This document shows, piece by piece, positions 33,784 to 42,801 of a DNA stretch of 64,000 nt. Each line of letters begins with the position of its first letter. Positions within the stretch are counted from its first letter, which is position 1. Origin of the DNA: Devosia yakushimensis (lineage in GTDB: Bacteria; Pseudomonadota; Alphaproteobacteria; Rhizobiales; Devosiaceae); NCBI RefSeq assembly GCF_030159855.1, contig NZ_BSNG01000003.1, positions 169,419 to 233,418 on the forward strand, written 5' to 3'. The position numbers were made by a program, and so were the translations under genes. Under the pieces are notes generated by a model. It saw only the letters and a list, made by a program, of their open reading frames with translations, was not told where the DNA came from and ran no database searches.

Positions 33784-33798
33784 CTCCGATCTCCCCGC

Positions 33799-34938
33799 CT
33801 ACTTCCAGGTAAACGCCCGCGTCACGGCGTAATTGAACACCGAGCTCATGATCGCGCCCGACAGCCCGGCGATAAAGGTCTGGTGATTGGCCTGATAGAT
33901 GGCATTGGCCACCGAAATATTGGCAATGCCACCCAGCGCGCAGATACCGCAGAACCCGATCAACCCGGTGATCAGCTTGAAGCCATGCAGCTTGCGGTCG
34001 GCATAGGTCAAATTGTTGTTGAGGAAGAAATTCCACGTCATGGCGATCAACGTGGCCGCCACCTGCGACACCACGAAATTGGCGCCAATCGCCGAGGTAA
34101 AGAGCCACAGGCTCGCCAGATGCACGACGACACCCGTGCCGCCCACCAGGCCGAACAGCAAAAAGCTCGGCGGCAGCACGCCCCCGGTGAGCTTGGAGAA
34201 CCACAGCCCCAGATATTGGATGACGATGAGCGGGTTCATCTTGCTCTCGCCCGCGTGGCGCGGCCGGAACACATAGGGCACCTCGGCAATTTTGAGCGGG
34301 CTGCCCATCCGCGCCGAAGTCACGATCAGGTCGATCAGAATCTTGAAGCCGTCGCTGGCCAGCTTCGGCGCGGCCTTGAGCGCCGCGTCGCGCCGCATCA
34401 AGAAGAACCCGCTCATCGGGTCGCTCACATCCTGCCCGGCAATCATCACCGCCAGCTTGGTCGCCAATTGGCTGCCCGATAGCCGCGTCTTGCTCAATCC
34501 ATCCCCGGCCGAACCGCCGCCGATAAAGCGCGACCCGATCACCAGGTCAGCCCCATTCAGCGCCTCTTCCAGCATTTTGGGCAGAATAGCCTCATCATGC
34601 TGCAGATCGGCATCGATCACCGCCACATAGGGCGCCGAGGTCACGGCCATGCCTTCAATACAGGCCGAAGCCAGGCCCCGCCGTCCAAAACGGCGCAGGC
34701 AGCGCACATTGGCGTAAACGCGGGAAAGCTCATTGACAACGTCGGCCGTGCCATCGGGGCTATTGTCGTCGACGACGATCATTTCCCAGGCGGTGTCGCC
34801 CAGGGCGATTGCCAGCTTCTCGTAAAGCAGCTCGATATTGCCCCGCTCGTTATAGCTGGGAACAATCACCGCCAATTGGGCAGGGCTGAAACTGGAGATC
34901 TGTGCCGCAGAAGTCTCGATAGCGGGGCCAACCGACAT
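33799..34938 (-). CDS. GT2 glycosyltransferase fused to GtrA domain (polyprenol-phosphate mannosyl/glucosyltransferase-like)
   Basis: A 379-aa inner-membrane protein. The N-terminal GT-A domain (about 20-235) has VIVPSYNERGN, VVDDNSPDG and the DAD motif in VIDADLQHD, as in dolichol-phosphate mannose synthases. The C-terminal 130 residues are a four-helix GtrA domain thought to flip or hand over the polyprenol-linked sugar. ATG at 34938 follows AGGTAACACCC. It is divergent from a PIG-V-like transferase that could use its polyprenol-phosphate sugar. The acceptor is unknown. Confidence 0.9.
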   Translation of the reverse strand: MSVGPAIETSAAQISSFSPAQLAVIVPSYNERGNIELLYEKLAIALGDTAWEMIVVDDNSPDGTADVVNELSRVYANVRCLRRFGRRGLASACIEGMAVTSAPYVAVIDADLQHDEAILPKMLEEALNGADLVIGSRFIGGGSAGDGLSKTRLSGSQLATKLAVMIAGQDVSDPMSGFFLMRRDAALKAAPKLASDGFKILIDLIVTSARMGSPLKIAEVPYVFRPRHAGESKMNPLIVIQYLGLWFSKLTGGVLPPSFLLFGLVGGTGVVVHLASLWLFTSAIGANFVVSQVAATLIAMTWNFFLNNNLTYADRKLHGFKLITGLIGFCGICALGGIANISVANAIYQANHQTFIAGLSGAIMSSVFNYAVTRAFTWK

Positions 34939-35107
34939 GGGTGTTACCTGTTGCTTAATTTTATACCACCACCCGCAAGGCGCTACAAAGCACGAGATGA
35001 CACTTTGGTTGCACGCAAATATTGGATGGCTGCCTTGCAATTGACGCAGATGTCCCCACGCATGGATTTATGTCAACCAATCTTGAGTTGCCTTGCAGGG
35101 TGAGCCG

Positions 35108-36346
35108 ATGGCGATTTTCGAGAACCGCAGCGCCGATAACCTTCTGGGAGCTACCGCGACGCCCGTGCCGGTAGAGGCCACCATTGCATTGCCGGCAACC
35201 GGCGCCCTCGACAGCCCCAAATCGCGCACCTTGCTTTATCTCCTCCTGCTGCCGCTGGTGTTCCTGCTCTCGGGCCTCCTCCTGCGCTACCTCGCCTTCC
35301 GCACCGCCCTGCCCGATGCCGGCATAGACCAATATTTTGACGAGCTTTGCCGCTGGGATTGCAGCTGGTACGTCAAGATGGCCGAAACCGGCTATGATCG
35401 CTATCCGGTGCCCGGCCGCATCAATGCTGGCAATTGGGCATTCTTTCCCGCCTTCCCTATGCTGGTGGGCGGCGTCCGCGCGCTCCTGCCCTTCCCCACC
35501 ATCGTCACGGCAGGCCTGGTCTCGCTGGTCACCACCTATGCGGCCGTGCTCGCCGCCTGGCCCTTGCTCGGCCGCGACCGCCACGCCTATGCGCTTTATG
35601 CCGCCTTCATGCTGAGCGGCCCGGTCTCGTTCTATTTCACCAGCTTCTTCACCGAGCCGCTCTATGTGCTGATGACCACTTTGGTCTTCGCCCAGCTCAA
35701 CCGCGCGCGCTATCTCAGCGCCGGCGTCGCCGCATCAATCCTCTCAGCCACCCGCATTGTCGGCGTCTTCGCTTCGCTCGCCATCGGCCTGCAAGCCCTG
35801 CTCGACTATCGCCGCAATACCGGCACCTGGCGCGGCGCAATCCCCGCTTTGTTGGGCAATCCGCAACTGGTCCTCGCCCTCTTCGTCGCCCCGCTGGGCC
35901 TTTTTGCCTATATGGCCTTCCTCCATTTCTGGATGGGCGACGCTCTCGCCTTCAGCCATGTGCAACGCGCCTGGGCCCGCACCATTGCCAATCCCCTGAC
36001 CTATCTCTGGCAGGGCTTTGGCAAACTGCCTGACGAAGGCTGGGCGCCTTCCAGCTCGCAAGTCCTGGCGATCGCGGCTGCCTCGGGGCTGGTGCTCACG
36101 GGCGTCCTTGCCTGGCGCCGGCAATGGCCCGCAGCGCTCTTTTGCCTTTTGGCCATTCTCATTCCGCTGGCGGCGGGCCTTGCCTCCATGCTCCGCTTCA
36201 TGACGGCGCTGACCCCGCTCACCATCACGCTGATGACCCTGCTCGCTCGCCATCGCTGGCTGTTCTGGCTGAGCCTCCTGGCCATCCTCCTGGGCGCCTA
36301 TACCACCACGCTCGCCTGGTTCGGAGGCAATGTTGCGCTGGTCTGA
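35108..36346 (+). CDS. PIG-V-like membrane mannosyltransferase
   Basis: A 412-aa multi-spanning protein, hydrophobic throughout (about eight to ten membrane segments). The first periplasmic loop carries DELCRWDCSWYVKMAETGY, in the position of the WD/D catalytic loop of PIG-V and other GT-C enzymes that use polyprenol-phosphate mannose. ATG at 35108 has AGGGTGA before it. It is divergent from a GT2-GtrA protein that could supply the donor, and overlaps the next gene by 17 bp. It probably glycosylates a surface glycan or protein from the periplasmic side. Substrate unknown. Confidence 0.8.
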   Translation: MAIFENRSADNLLGATATPVPVEATIALPATGALDSPKSRTLLYLLLLPLVFLLSGLLLRYLAFRTALPDAGIDQYFDELCRWDCSWYVKMAETGYDRYPVPGRINAGNWAFFPAFPMLVGGVRALLPFPTIVTAGLVSLVTTYAAVLAAWPLLGRDRHAYALYAAFMLSGPVSFYFTSFFTEPLYVLMTTLVFAQLNRARYLSAGVAASILSATRIVGVFASLAIGLQALLDYRRNTGTWRGAIPALLGNPQLVLALFVAPLGLFAYMAFLHFWMGDALAFSHVQRAWARTIANPLTYLWQGFGKLPDEGWAPSSSQVLAIAAASGLVLTGVLAWRRQWPAALFCLLAILIPLAAGLASMLRFMTALTPLTITLMTLLARHRWLFWLSLLAILLGAYTTTLAWFGGNVALV

Positions 36347-36935
36347 TAGCCCCTGGGCCATGCCCATCTATGGCCTGGCGGCGACCATCGCCCTGGGCGA
36401 GCTAGCTGTCGTCTGGCTGATGCTCCATCCCAATGTCCCGCCGGACTATCAGGCCTATTACATCGACAAGACCACCACTTGCTTCGCCCAGCCTGTCAGC
36501 GGCGCCTACACCCTCGGCACCCAGATCGATTTCCGCTCCGGAGGTTCCAATACCCGCGAGCTGCTGCCTTGCGGCTGGGAAGGCCCCACGGGCGATGGCA
36601 TGCATGCCCTCGGCGAGAGCGCCCGGCTCGCCTTTGCCGCACCCGGTGAAGATTTGACGCTGACATTGGAATTGACCGGCGTAACCCTGCCCGGCCCGCG
36701 TCAACAGACCGTCGCCGTCTCGGCCAATGGCGTAAATCTGGGAACGGCCATGGTCACCCCAGGCAAGACCAGCCGCTTCACCTTCCCGCTGCCTGCCCGC
36801 GCCATCGTCAATGGCCGTGCCGACATCCTTCTCGACCTGCCCAACGCCGTCACCACCAGCCCCGGCCAGTCCAACGTCCGCAAACGCTCGATCAAACTGG
36901 TCATGGCAAGTTTGACGCCGGCAAACTTTCGCTAA
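36330..36935 (+). CDS. Hypothetical membrane-anchored protein, partner of PIG-V-like gene
   Basis: A 201-aa protein starting at ATG 36330 with GGAGGCA before it and overlapping the upstream gene by 17 bp, so it is coupled. Residues about 10-32 form one membrane segment; the rest is periplasmic and beta-rich, with cysteines in TTCFAQP and LPCGW. I recognise no family. Its tight linkage to the transferase suggests an accessory role in the same glycosylation step. Confidence 0.75.
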   Translation: MLRWSDSPWAMPIYGLAATIALGELAVVWLMLHPNVPPDYQAYYIDKTTTCFAQPVSGAYTLGTQIDFRSGGSNTRELLPCGWEGPTGDGMHALGESARLAFAAPGEDLTLTLELTGVTLPGPRQQTVAVSANGVNLGTAMVTPGKTSRFTFPLPARAIVNGRADILLDLPNAVTTSPGQSNVRKRSIKLVMASLTPANFR

Positions 36936-37012
36936 GGCCCCCTCCGCCTGCGGGCACTTCTCCTACGACGGGGAAGGGGCGGCTCAGTGGAATGCCACCC
37001 CCTCCCGCGGCT

Positions 37013-37756
37013 TCAGCTCACCTGGGCCAACGCAACGGCATCGGGGCCAGCTGGAAATCGGAGCTGCCCCGAACTGTCGTGAACGGCCTGCCACACCGCT
37101 TCGGCGACGTCCGTTTCCTTCGTGACCATAACCGGATTGGCGAAGGCGGCAAAGATCGGGCGCGCAAACCCTTGATACGGTTCGGGGATCAGCTCATCGA
37201 CCTTGAACTCGGTATTCTGGGTGAAACGCGTGCTCGGGCCATATCCCGGCTCGACCAGCTTGGCGCGGATGTTGAAGGCGCCAAGTTCGTGCGCCAGCGA
37301 TCCCGTGAACCCCTCGATTGCCATCTTGCTGGCGGTATAGGCCGCCGCCAAGGGCATGGGTGCCAATGTGACGCTGGAGGTCACATTCACCACGACACCC
37401 GATTTCCGCTCACGGAACTGTGGCAGCACGGCCTGCGTCATGGCCATCACGCCGAAAGTATTGGTGTCGAATACCTTCCGGACAAAGCTCATGGGCGTTG
37501 CTTCGAAGGCACCGACGACACCAATGCCGGCATTGTTCACCAGGGCATCGATAGGCCCGGCGCTTGCCAGCGCGACCGCAATGCTCTGGGCATCGGTGAC
37601 ATCGAGCGCAATGACGCGAAGATGTTCGGATTGGGGGAGCACATCTTCACGCGGTTTGCGCATGGTCGCGACGACGGCCCAGCCCTGGGCGAGGAAGTGG
37701 CGGGCTGTTTCAAGCCCATAGCCGGATGAACAGCCGGTGATCATAACGGTCTTCAT
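37013..37756 (-). CDS. SDR family oxidoreductase
   Basis: A 247-aa short-chain dehydrogenase. It has TGCSSGYGLETARHF at the cofactor site, NNAGIGVVG, serine in VNVTSSVT and the catalytic YxxxK in YTASKMAIEG. ATG at 37756 follows AAAGGAACTTCC. It is divergent from an AraC regulator with 145 bp between, which suggests regulation by that protein. Substrate unknown; related proteins are annotated only generally. Confidence 0.9.
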   Translation of the reverse strand: MKTVMITGCSSGYGLETARHFLAQGWAVVATMRKPREDVLPQSEHLRVIALDVTDAQSIAVALASAGPIDALVNNAGIGVVGAFEATPMSFVRKVFDTNTFGVMAMTQAVLPQFRERKSGVVVNVTSSVTLAPMPLAAAYTASKMAIEGFTGSLAHELGAFNIRAKLVEPGYGPSTRFTQNTEFKVDELIPEPYQGFARPIFAAFANPVMVTKETDVAEAVWQAVHDSSGQLRFPAGPDAVALAQVS

Positions 37757-37901
37757 GGAAGTTCCTTTCAGTTGGTGGCGACGTCTGATCGCCATGCCAA
37801 CATCACAGCACTCCCATCCCTCGAAGCGTTAGAACGGCGCTCCCGACTACTTGCCTAATCCTCTTATCCTTGAGAAAATTGACCATTAGGAGGAACAGCG
37901 A

Positions 37902-38807
37902 ATGTACTTGGAGGAATTGCGGGCACTAATCCTGCGCCACGTCAGGCAGGACATGAGCACGCCCATTGATGGTGTCATGATTGCCCGGCAGGAAGGCTCC
38001 GAGCAGGAGACATCCATGTCGGGCACGGTGATGGCGCTGATCGTGCAAGGTGGCAAGCGGATCGGTCTGGGCAATCGCCTCTATGAGTATCGCACCGGCC
38101 AATATCTTATCGCCTCGCTCGACCTGCCGATCACGGGTCAATATCTCGATGCAAGCCCACAATACCCGGCACTGGGATTCGGCCTGCTGCTGCAACCCGC
38201 CAGCATCGCCGAACTCTTGCTGCAGGCGCCGGCGGGCAGCCTCCCCCTGCTGAGCGTCAATACGCCCTCGAGCATGGCTGTCAGCAGCGCATCTGCCGAC
38301 CTGCTCGATGCTATCATGCGTCTGCTGCGTCTGCTCGACTGTCCAGGTGACATTGCCGTGCTCGCCCCGATGATCAAACGCGAAATCCTGTGGCGGCTGA
38401 TTGTCGGTGAGCAGGGGGCCGCCGTGCGCCATCTGGGTCTTGCCGATAGCCGGCTGAGCCACATCGCCCGGGCGATCCGTTGGATTCGCGAGCACTATGC
38501 CCAGACCTTCCGCGTGGAAGATGTCGCCGAATTTGTCGGGATGAGCGTTTCTGCCTTCTATCGGAACTTTCAGGCGACCACCGCCATGAGCCCCATCCAG
38601 TTCCAGAAGCAGATCAGGCTGCAGGAGGCGCGGCTACTGCTCGCCGCTCATCCAAACGATGTGACTGGAATTGGTTTCCGCGTGGGCTACGAAAGCGCGT
38701 CCCAGTTCAGCCGCGAGTACCGCCGCCAGTTCGGCTCCCCGCCCAGCCAGGACGCCGCTGCCCTGCGCACCAATCTGCGCAGGCCGCCGCTATCGGCTCT
38801 TGGCTGA
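37902..38807 (+). CDS. AraC family transcriptional regulator
   Basis: A 301-aa regulator. Residues about 20-175 form the AraC_N-type cupin sensor domain (SGTVMALIVQGGKRIGLG), and the C-terminal 100 residues carry the two helix-turn-helix motifs (VEDVAEFVGMSVSAFYRNFQ and VGYESASQFSREYRRQFG). ATG at 37902 follows TAGGAGGAACAGCG. It is divergent from an SDR gene, its likely target. Confidence 0.91.
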   Translation: MYLEELRALILRHVRQDMSTPIDGVMIARQEGSEQETSMSGTVMALIVQGGKRIGLGNRLYEYRTGQYLIASLDLPITGQYLDASPQYPALGFGLLLQPASIAELLLQAPAGSLPLLSVNTPSSMAVSSASADLLDAIMRLLRLLDCPGDIAVLAPMIKREILWRLIVGEQGAAVRHLGLADSRLSHIARAIRWIREHYAQTFRVEDVAEFVGMSVSAFYRNFQATTAMSPIQFQKQIRLQEARLLLAAHPNDVTGIGFRVGYESASQFSREYRRQFGSPPSQDAAALRTNLRRPPLSALG

Positions 38808-38975
38808 AACAAGGCGAGAGGAAAAGGTCCAGCGCTGGGTCAAGCTCGAAGCCAACCCTCGCCCCCGGTGGGAGAAGGACAGATCATTCCTCGTTCAGAA
38901 GTATGATCAGGGTGAGAAGGCCATGAGTGCTGCGCTCGAATGGCGCGCCCCAAACCACCAGCCTCACCCCACCAA

Positions 38976-39236
38976 TCAATCCTCGGGCGGCGCAGCCACC
39001 ATGCCCAGCGCGCTCATATAGAGCTCGAGCAGGGCTTCCTGCTCCATGCGCTCATTGGCGTCCTGCTTGCGGATGGCCACGATCTTGCGCAGGATCTTGG
39101 TATCGAAGCCATTGCCCTTGGCCTCGGCATAGATTTCCTTGATATCGGCAGCGATCGCTGACTTTTCTTCTTCCATCCGCTCGATGCGTTCGATGAATGC
39201 GCGGAGCTGGTCCTGGGCAACGCTGTCTTCGGCCAT
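38976..39236 (-). CDS. gapR: DUF2312 protein, GapR nucleoid-associated DNA-binding protein
   Basis: An 86-aa, mostly helical protein that in Caulobacter binds overtwisted AT-rich DNA and helps topoisomerases during replication. The signature KSAIAADIKEIYAEAKGNGFD and LRKIVAIRKQD are present. ATG at 39236 follows AGAGGACCGATTA. Its length matches GapR. It is a single gene, divergent from the DUF1036-pyruvate kinase pair. Confidence 0.92.
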   Translation of the reverse strand: MAEDSVAQDQLRAFIERIERMEEEKSAIAADIKEIYAEAKGNGFDTKILRKIVAIRKQDANERMEQEALLELYMSALGMVAAPPED

Positions 39237-39545
39237 TAATCGGTCCTCTTGGCTAAAAGGGCAGTGCGAGGCCGCCTGCCCGGTTCCGCGACCATGCCGC
39301 GGAAACAAAAACAATCGGCCGCGCAGGGCGCGCGGCGTTGGGTTTGGTTCAAACCCAGAGCCCGCTCCGGTTCAAGCCTTTTGTCGCCCAATCCACACCC
39401 AGGACGGGCTTGTAAATGCCTGGTTGCCGCAATGCGGTCACATCCTTGCGAGTCTGGCCCGTTCAGCGCCCGCAATTCCGTCAAATCGCGGCTTTAGCCA
39501 TTGACCTTGCGATCACCTTGTTATCAAACAGGCACGTTTTTCCCG
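39237..39545. other. Intergenic region between gapR and DUF1036 gene
   Basis: A 309-bp divergent interval with no supported gene. It holds one hairpin with 8-bp arms at 39339-39346 and 39350-39357 (TGGGTTTG/CAAACCCA, loop GTT). A TTGACC at 39501-39506 followed by AT-rich sequence could be part of the rightward promoter, but spacing to a -10 is not convincing. Confidence 0.5.
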
Positions 39546-40151
39546 ATGATTTCCGGCACGCTCTTGCGAACTCTCCGTCTCGGTCTAACCCTGGTCGGGG
39601 CGACGCTTTCAAGCCTCGCCTTCTTTGCCCTGCCGGCAAAGGCCGATCTGCGCATCTGTAATCAAACCGCCAATCTGGTGTCGGTGGCCATCGGCTATCG
39701 GGCTGATCGCGGCTGGATGAGCGAGGGCTGGTGGCAGGCCCCGCCCGGCGATTGTCGCGTGCTCTACCAGGGCGATCTGCAGCGTCGCTTTTATTACATG
39801 TTCGCAGTCGATGATATCGGCGGTGGCGCCTGGGATGGTTCGGTATTCATGTGCACGCGTGACGAGACCTTCACCATCTTTGGGGTTGAGGATTGCCTGG
39901 CGCGAGGCTATGAGCGCACGGGGTTCTTTGAAATCGATACGCAGAACCGTACGGATTGGACTTTGCAGCTCACCGAGAGCGGTGTCGATCCGTCGGTTGT
40001 CGCACCCGGCAGCGAAGAAGATCTGGAAGATCCCACATTTCTGGTCGATCCGAACGATGTGAACGCAGCCCCACCGCAGGACGACATCCCCAGTCCGGAC
40101 AACGCTCCCCCTCCGGATGCACCTAGTAGCGAAGGCATGGATACGCAATGA
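39546..40151 (+). CDS. DUF1036 domain exported protein
   Basis: A 201-aa protein with a signal peptide (about 1-34, ending near PAKADL) and a DUF1036 domain (LRICNQTANLVSVAIGY, W..GWWQ, C..LYQGDL, cysteines in VFMCTRDE and VEDCLARG). The last 50 residues are Pro/Asp-rich and disordered. ATG at 39546 is chosen because the signal peptide starts there; a TTG at 39501 would add 15 residues. Its stop overlaps the pyruvate kinase start (ATGA), a known arrangement in rhizobia. Function unknown. Confidence 0.85.
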   Translation: MISGTLLRTLRLGLTLVGATLSSLAFFALPAKADLRICNQTANLVSVAIGYRADRGWMSEGWWQAPPGDCRVLYQGDLQRRFYYMFAVDDIGGGAWDGSVFMCTRDETFTIFGVEDCLARGYERTGFFEIDTQNRTDWTLQLTESGVDPSVVAPGSEEDLEDPTFLVDPNDVNAAPPQDDIPSPDNAPPPDAPSSEGMDTQ

Positions 40152-41587
40152 GACGCATGAGACGGGCAAAGATCCTTGCCACCCTCGGGCCTGCCAGCCA
40201 CGACGAGAAGATGATCGAGGAACTGGCCAAGGCCGGCGCCGACGTCTTCCGCATCAATATGAGCCATGCCAGCCACGATCTGCTGCACCAGACGGTCGCG
40301 CGCATTCGCAGCGTTGAAGCCCGCCTCAAGCATCCCCTGGGCATCCTGGTCGATCTGCAGGGCCCCAAGCTCCGCGTCTGGAAATTCGCCGAAGGCGCCG
40401 TACAGCTCGTGGCCGGGCAGAAATTCACGCTCGACAGCCATAATGACGACAAGGGCAATACCGAGCGCGTCTACCTGCCCCATCCCGAAATCATCGAGAG
40501 CGTCTCGGTTGGCGATCGTCTGTTGCTCGACGATGGCAAGCTGCAGCTCAAGGCCACCAAGGTCGGCAATGGCGCCATCGAGACCGAAGTCATCTATGGC
40601 GGCAAGCTCTCCGACAAGAAGGGCGTCTCGCTGCCCGACACCCTCCTGCCGGTCGGCGCACTGACCGAAAAGGACCATGCCGATCTTATCGAAGGTCTCA
40701 AGGCCGAGGCGGACTGGATCGCCCTCTCCTTCGTGCAGCGCCCCGAAGACATCATCGATGTCCGCAAGATCGTGCAGGGCCGCGCCGGCGTCATGGCCAA
40801 GATCGAAAAGCCCCAGGCCATCGATCGCCTCGAGGAAATCGTCAAGCTCTCCGACGCCATCATGGTGGCGCGCGGCGATCTGGGCGTCGAGCTGCCGCTC
40901 GAAACCGTGCCGGGCCTGCAAAAGCGCATGATCCGCATGGCCCGCCGCTATGGCAAGCCGGTGGTCGTGGCCACCCAGATGCTCGAATCCATGATCACCT
41001 CGCCGGTCCCGACCCGCGCCGAAGTTTCCGACGTGTCGATCGCCGTGTTCGAAGGCGCCGACGCCATCATGCTCTCGGCCGAATCCGCCTCGGGCCAATA
41101 TCCGGTCGAAGCGGTCTCCACCATGAACAAGGTGGCCGTGGCCGTCGAAAGCGATGCCAATTATCGCGGCATCATCCGCGCCGCCCAGACCGAGCCGGAG
41201 GCAACTGCCGCCGACGCCATCTCGGCCGCCACCCGCCAGGTTGCCGAAACGCTCGATCTGGCCGCCATCGTCACCTATACCGCCTCGGGCTCCACCGGTA
41301 TCCGCGCCGCCCGCGAACGGCCTACCAAGCCCATCATTGTGCTCTCGCCCAATATGCGCACCATCCGCCGCATGTCGGTGGTCTGGGGCGTCCATTGCGT
41401 GCAGACCGAAGATGCGGTCAGCCTCGAAGACATGGTGGATCGCGCCTGCGTCATCGCCTATCAGGAGGGCTTTGCCCGCCCTGGCGACCGCGTGGCTATC
41501 ACCGCCGGCATCCCCCTGGGCACGCCGGGCGCTACGAACATGCTGCGCATCGCCTTCGTCCGCCAGGACGGCGCCGGCTCCAGCTAG
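40148..41587 (+). CDS. pyk: Pyruvate kinase
   Basis: A 479-aa glycolytic enzyme converting phosphoenolpyruvate and ADP to pyruvate and ATP. It has AKILATLGPAS at the N-terminus, the active-site Lys/Mg2+ region in MAKIEKPQAIDRLEEI and MVARGDLGVELP, and the ESMITSPVPTRAEVSDVS motif. Its start overlaps the DUF1036 stop by four bases, so the two are translated together. A strong terminator follows at 41611-41637. Confidence 0.96.
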   Translation: MRRMRRAKILATLGPASHDEKMIEELAKAGADVFRINMSHASHDLLHQTVARIRSVEARLKHPLGILVDLQGPKLRVWKFAEGAVQLVAGQKFTLDSHNDDKGNTERVYLPHPEIIESVSVGDRLLLDDGKLQLKATKVGNGAIETEVIYGGKLSDKKGVSLPDTLLPVGALTEKDHADLIEGLKAEADWIALSFVQRPEDIIDVRKIVQGRAGVMAKIEKPQAIDRLEEIVKLSDAIMVARGDLGVELPLETVPGLQKRMIRMARRYGKPVVVATQMLESMITSPVPTRAEVSDVSIAVFEGADAIMLSAESASGQYPVEAVSTMNKVAVAVESDANYRGIIRAAQTEPEATAADAISAATRQVAETLDLAAIVTYTASGSTGIRAARERPTKPIIVLSPNMRTIRRMSVVWGVHCVQTEDAVSLEDMVDRACVIAYQEGFARPGDRVAITAGIPLGTPGATNMLRIAFVRQDGAGSS

Positions 41588-41610
41588 GCGCCGCCAACCA
41601 CCCACATTGG

Positions 41611-41641
41611 AAAAGGCCCGCCAGGCGCGGGCCTTTTTATT
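41611..41641 (+). terminator. Rho-independent terminator of pyk
   Basis: An 11-bp stem AAAAGGCCCGC/GCGGGCCTTTT with a 5-nt loop, followed by further T residues, 23 bp after the pyk stop. Confidence 0.93.
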
Positions 41642-41700
41642 GGCCCCGCACAACCAGCTGTGATCCAATCACCCGCGCATCGCGACCAGGGGAGGAAGGC

Positions 41701-42768
41701 ATGCAGGGCATTGAGCTGTCACGTGGTTTTTATGCCGATATCGTTCGACCCTGGCTGAGCCAGGTTGCACCGCACCTTCACTATTCGGCGGCCTTGATCG
41801 GCTATGGCTCGGAGCTTTTGGGCTTTGACGATGAAGTATCCAAGGACCACAATTGGGGACCACGCGTCCACATCATGGTGACCCAGGCGCAGTTCGATCT
41901 TCATGCCCGCCGGCTGGTCGAGGACTTTTCCAGGATCGCACCACCCAGCTATCATGGCGAGCCCATTGGCTGGCGCAGCCGGCCCCATCCGCCGGCCAAT
42001 GGCGTCGAAGCCGCAGGGGCGTGGGAGCATGGGTTGGAGTTTCATACGCTCGAAGCGCGCCTTGAGAGCCACTTCGCCCTGCGCTCCCTAGACGATCTCA
42101 ACGATCTGCAATGGCTTGGCTTTGCCGAACAAATGCTGCTCGCCTTTACCTCGGGCGCTGTGTTCCATGATGATGACAACCGCTTAGGCCAGGCGCGGGA
42201 TCGCCTAGCCTATTATCCACGCAATGTCTGGCTCTACAAAATCGCCTGTCAGTGGGGGCGCATTGCCGAAGAACAGGCCTTTGTCGGCCGCGCCGGGCAG
42301 GTGGGAGACGACCTCGGCTCACGCGTCGTCGCCGCGCGGCTGGCACGCGACGTGATGCGCATGGGCTTCCTGCTCGAGCGGCGCTACGCGCCCTATTCCA
42401 AATGGTTCGGCAGCGGCTTCGCCCGGCTGCCCATTGCCCAATCCCTTACGCCGCACCTACAACGCGCATTGCAGGCAAGCGAATGGACGGAGCGCCAGGA
42501 TGCCCTCGCCGCGGCTTATCTGGACCTAGCGCACCATCAAAACCGCATCGGCGCCATCAGCTTCGAGCCCATCGTGGGTCCCTACCACGAGCGACCCTTT
42601 ACCACCATCAATGCCGACGATGCCGTGGCAGCGACGAGTGCCGCGATATCGGACAGCCCGATCAAGCATTTGCCGATTGTCGGCTCTCTCGATCAGGTCA
42701 GCGACCTCACCCCTCTGCTCCAGGACCCCGCTCTCTCTCACAGGATGATGCGTCAGCTATATGGCTGA
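41701..42768 (+). CDS. DUF4037 nucleotidyltransferase-like protein
   Basis: A 355-aa protein. Residues about 30-60 contain the family motif region IGYGSELLGFDDEVSKDHNWGPR (Gly-Ser at 36-37 and the DHNWGPR segment from Asp49), resembling the nucleotidyltransferase strand-helix start with GS followed by acidic residues; many relatives read DHDWGPR, so the Asn51 may be a variant. The rest is helical. ATG at 41701 follows GGGGAGGAAGGC. Single gene after a terminator. The reaction is unknown. Confidence 0.8.
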   Translation: MQGIELSRGFYADIVRPWLSQVAPHLHYSAALIGYGSELLGFDDEVSKDHNWGPRVHIMVTQAQFDLHARRLVEDFSRIAPPSYHGEPIGWRSRPHPPANGVEAAGAWEHGLEFHTLEARLESHFALRSLDDLNDLQWLGFAEQMLLAFTSGAVFHDDDNRLGQARDRLAYYPRNVWLYKIACQWGRIAEEQAFVGRAGQVGDDLGSRVVAARLARDVMRMGFLLERRYAPYSKWFGSGFARLPIAQSLTPHLQRALQASEWTERQDALAAAYLDLAHHQNRIGAISFEPIVGPYHERPFTTINADDAVAATSAAISDSPIKHLPIVGSLDQVSDLTPLLQDPALSHRMMRQLYG

Positions 42769-42801
42769 TCGGCGAAACCGGCGTGGGAGGGCGAGGCGCC
42801 C

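Noticed and set aside
37757..37901. AraC operator in the SDR-araC interval
   Set aside because: I found no convincing direct repeat or palindrome there; regulation is only suggested by divergence.
39501..39527. TTGACC plus TATCAA as a sigma-70 promoter for the DUF1036 gene
   Set aside because: The spacer is only about 15 bp and the -10 match is poor; too weak to call.
39908..41668. Long minus-strand open frame opposite pyruvate kinase
   Set aside because: Glycine- and aspartate-rich low-complexity product; pyruvate kinase on the plus strand is unmistakable.
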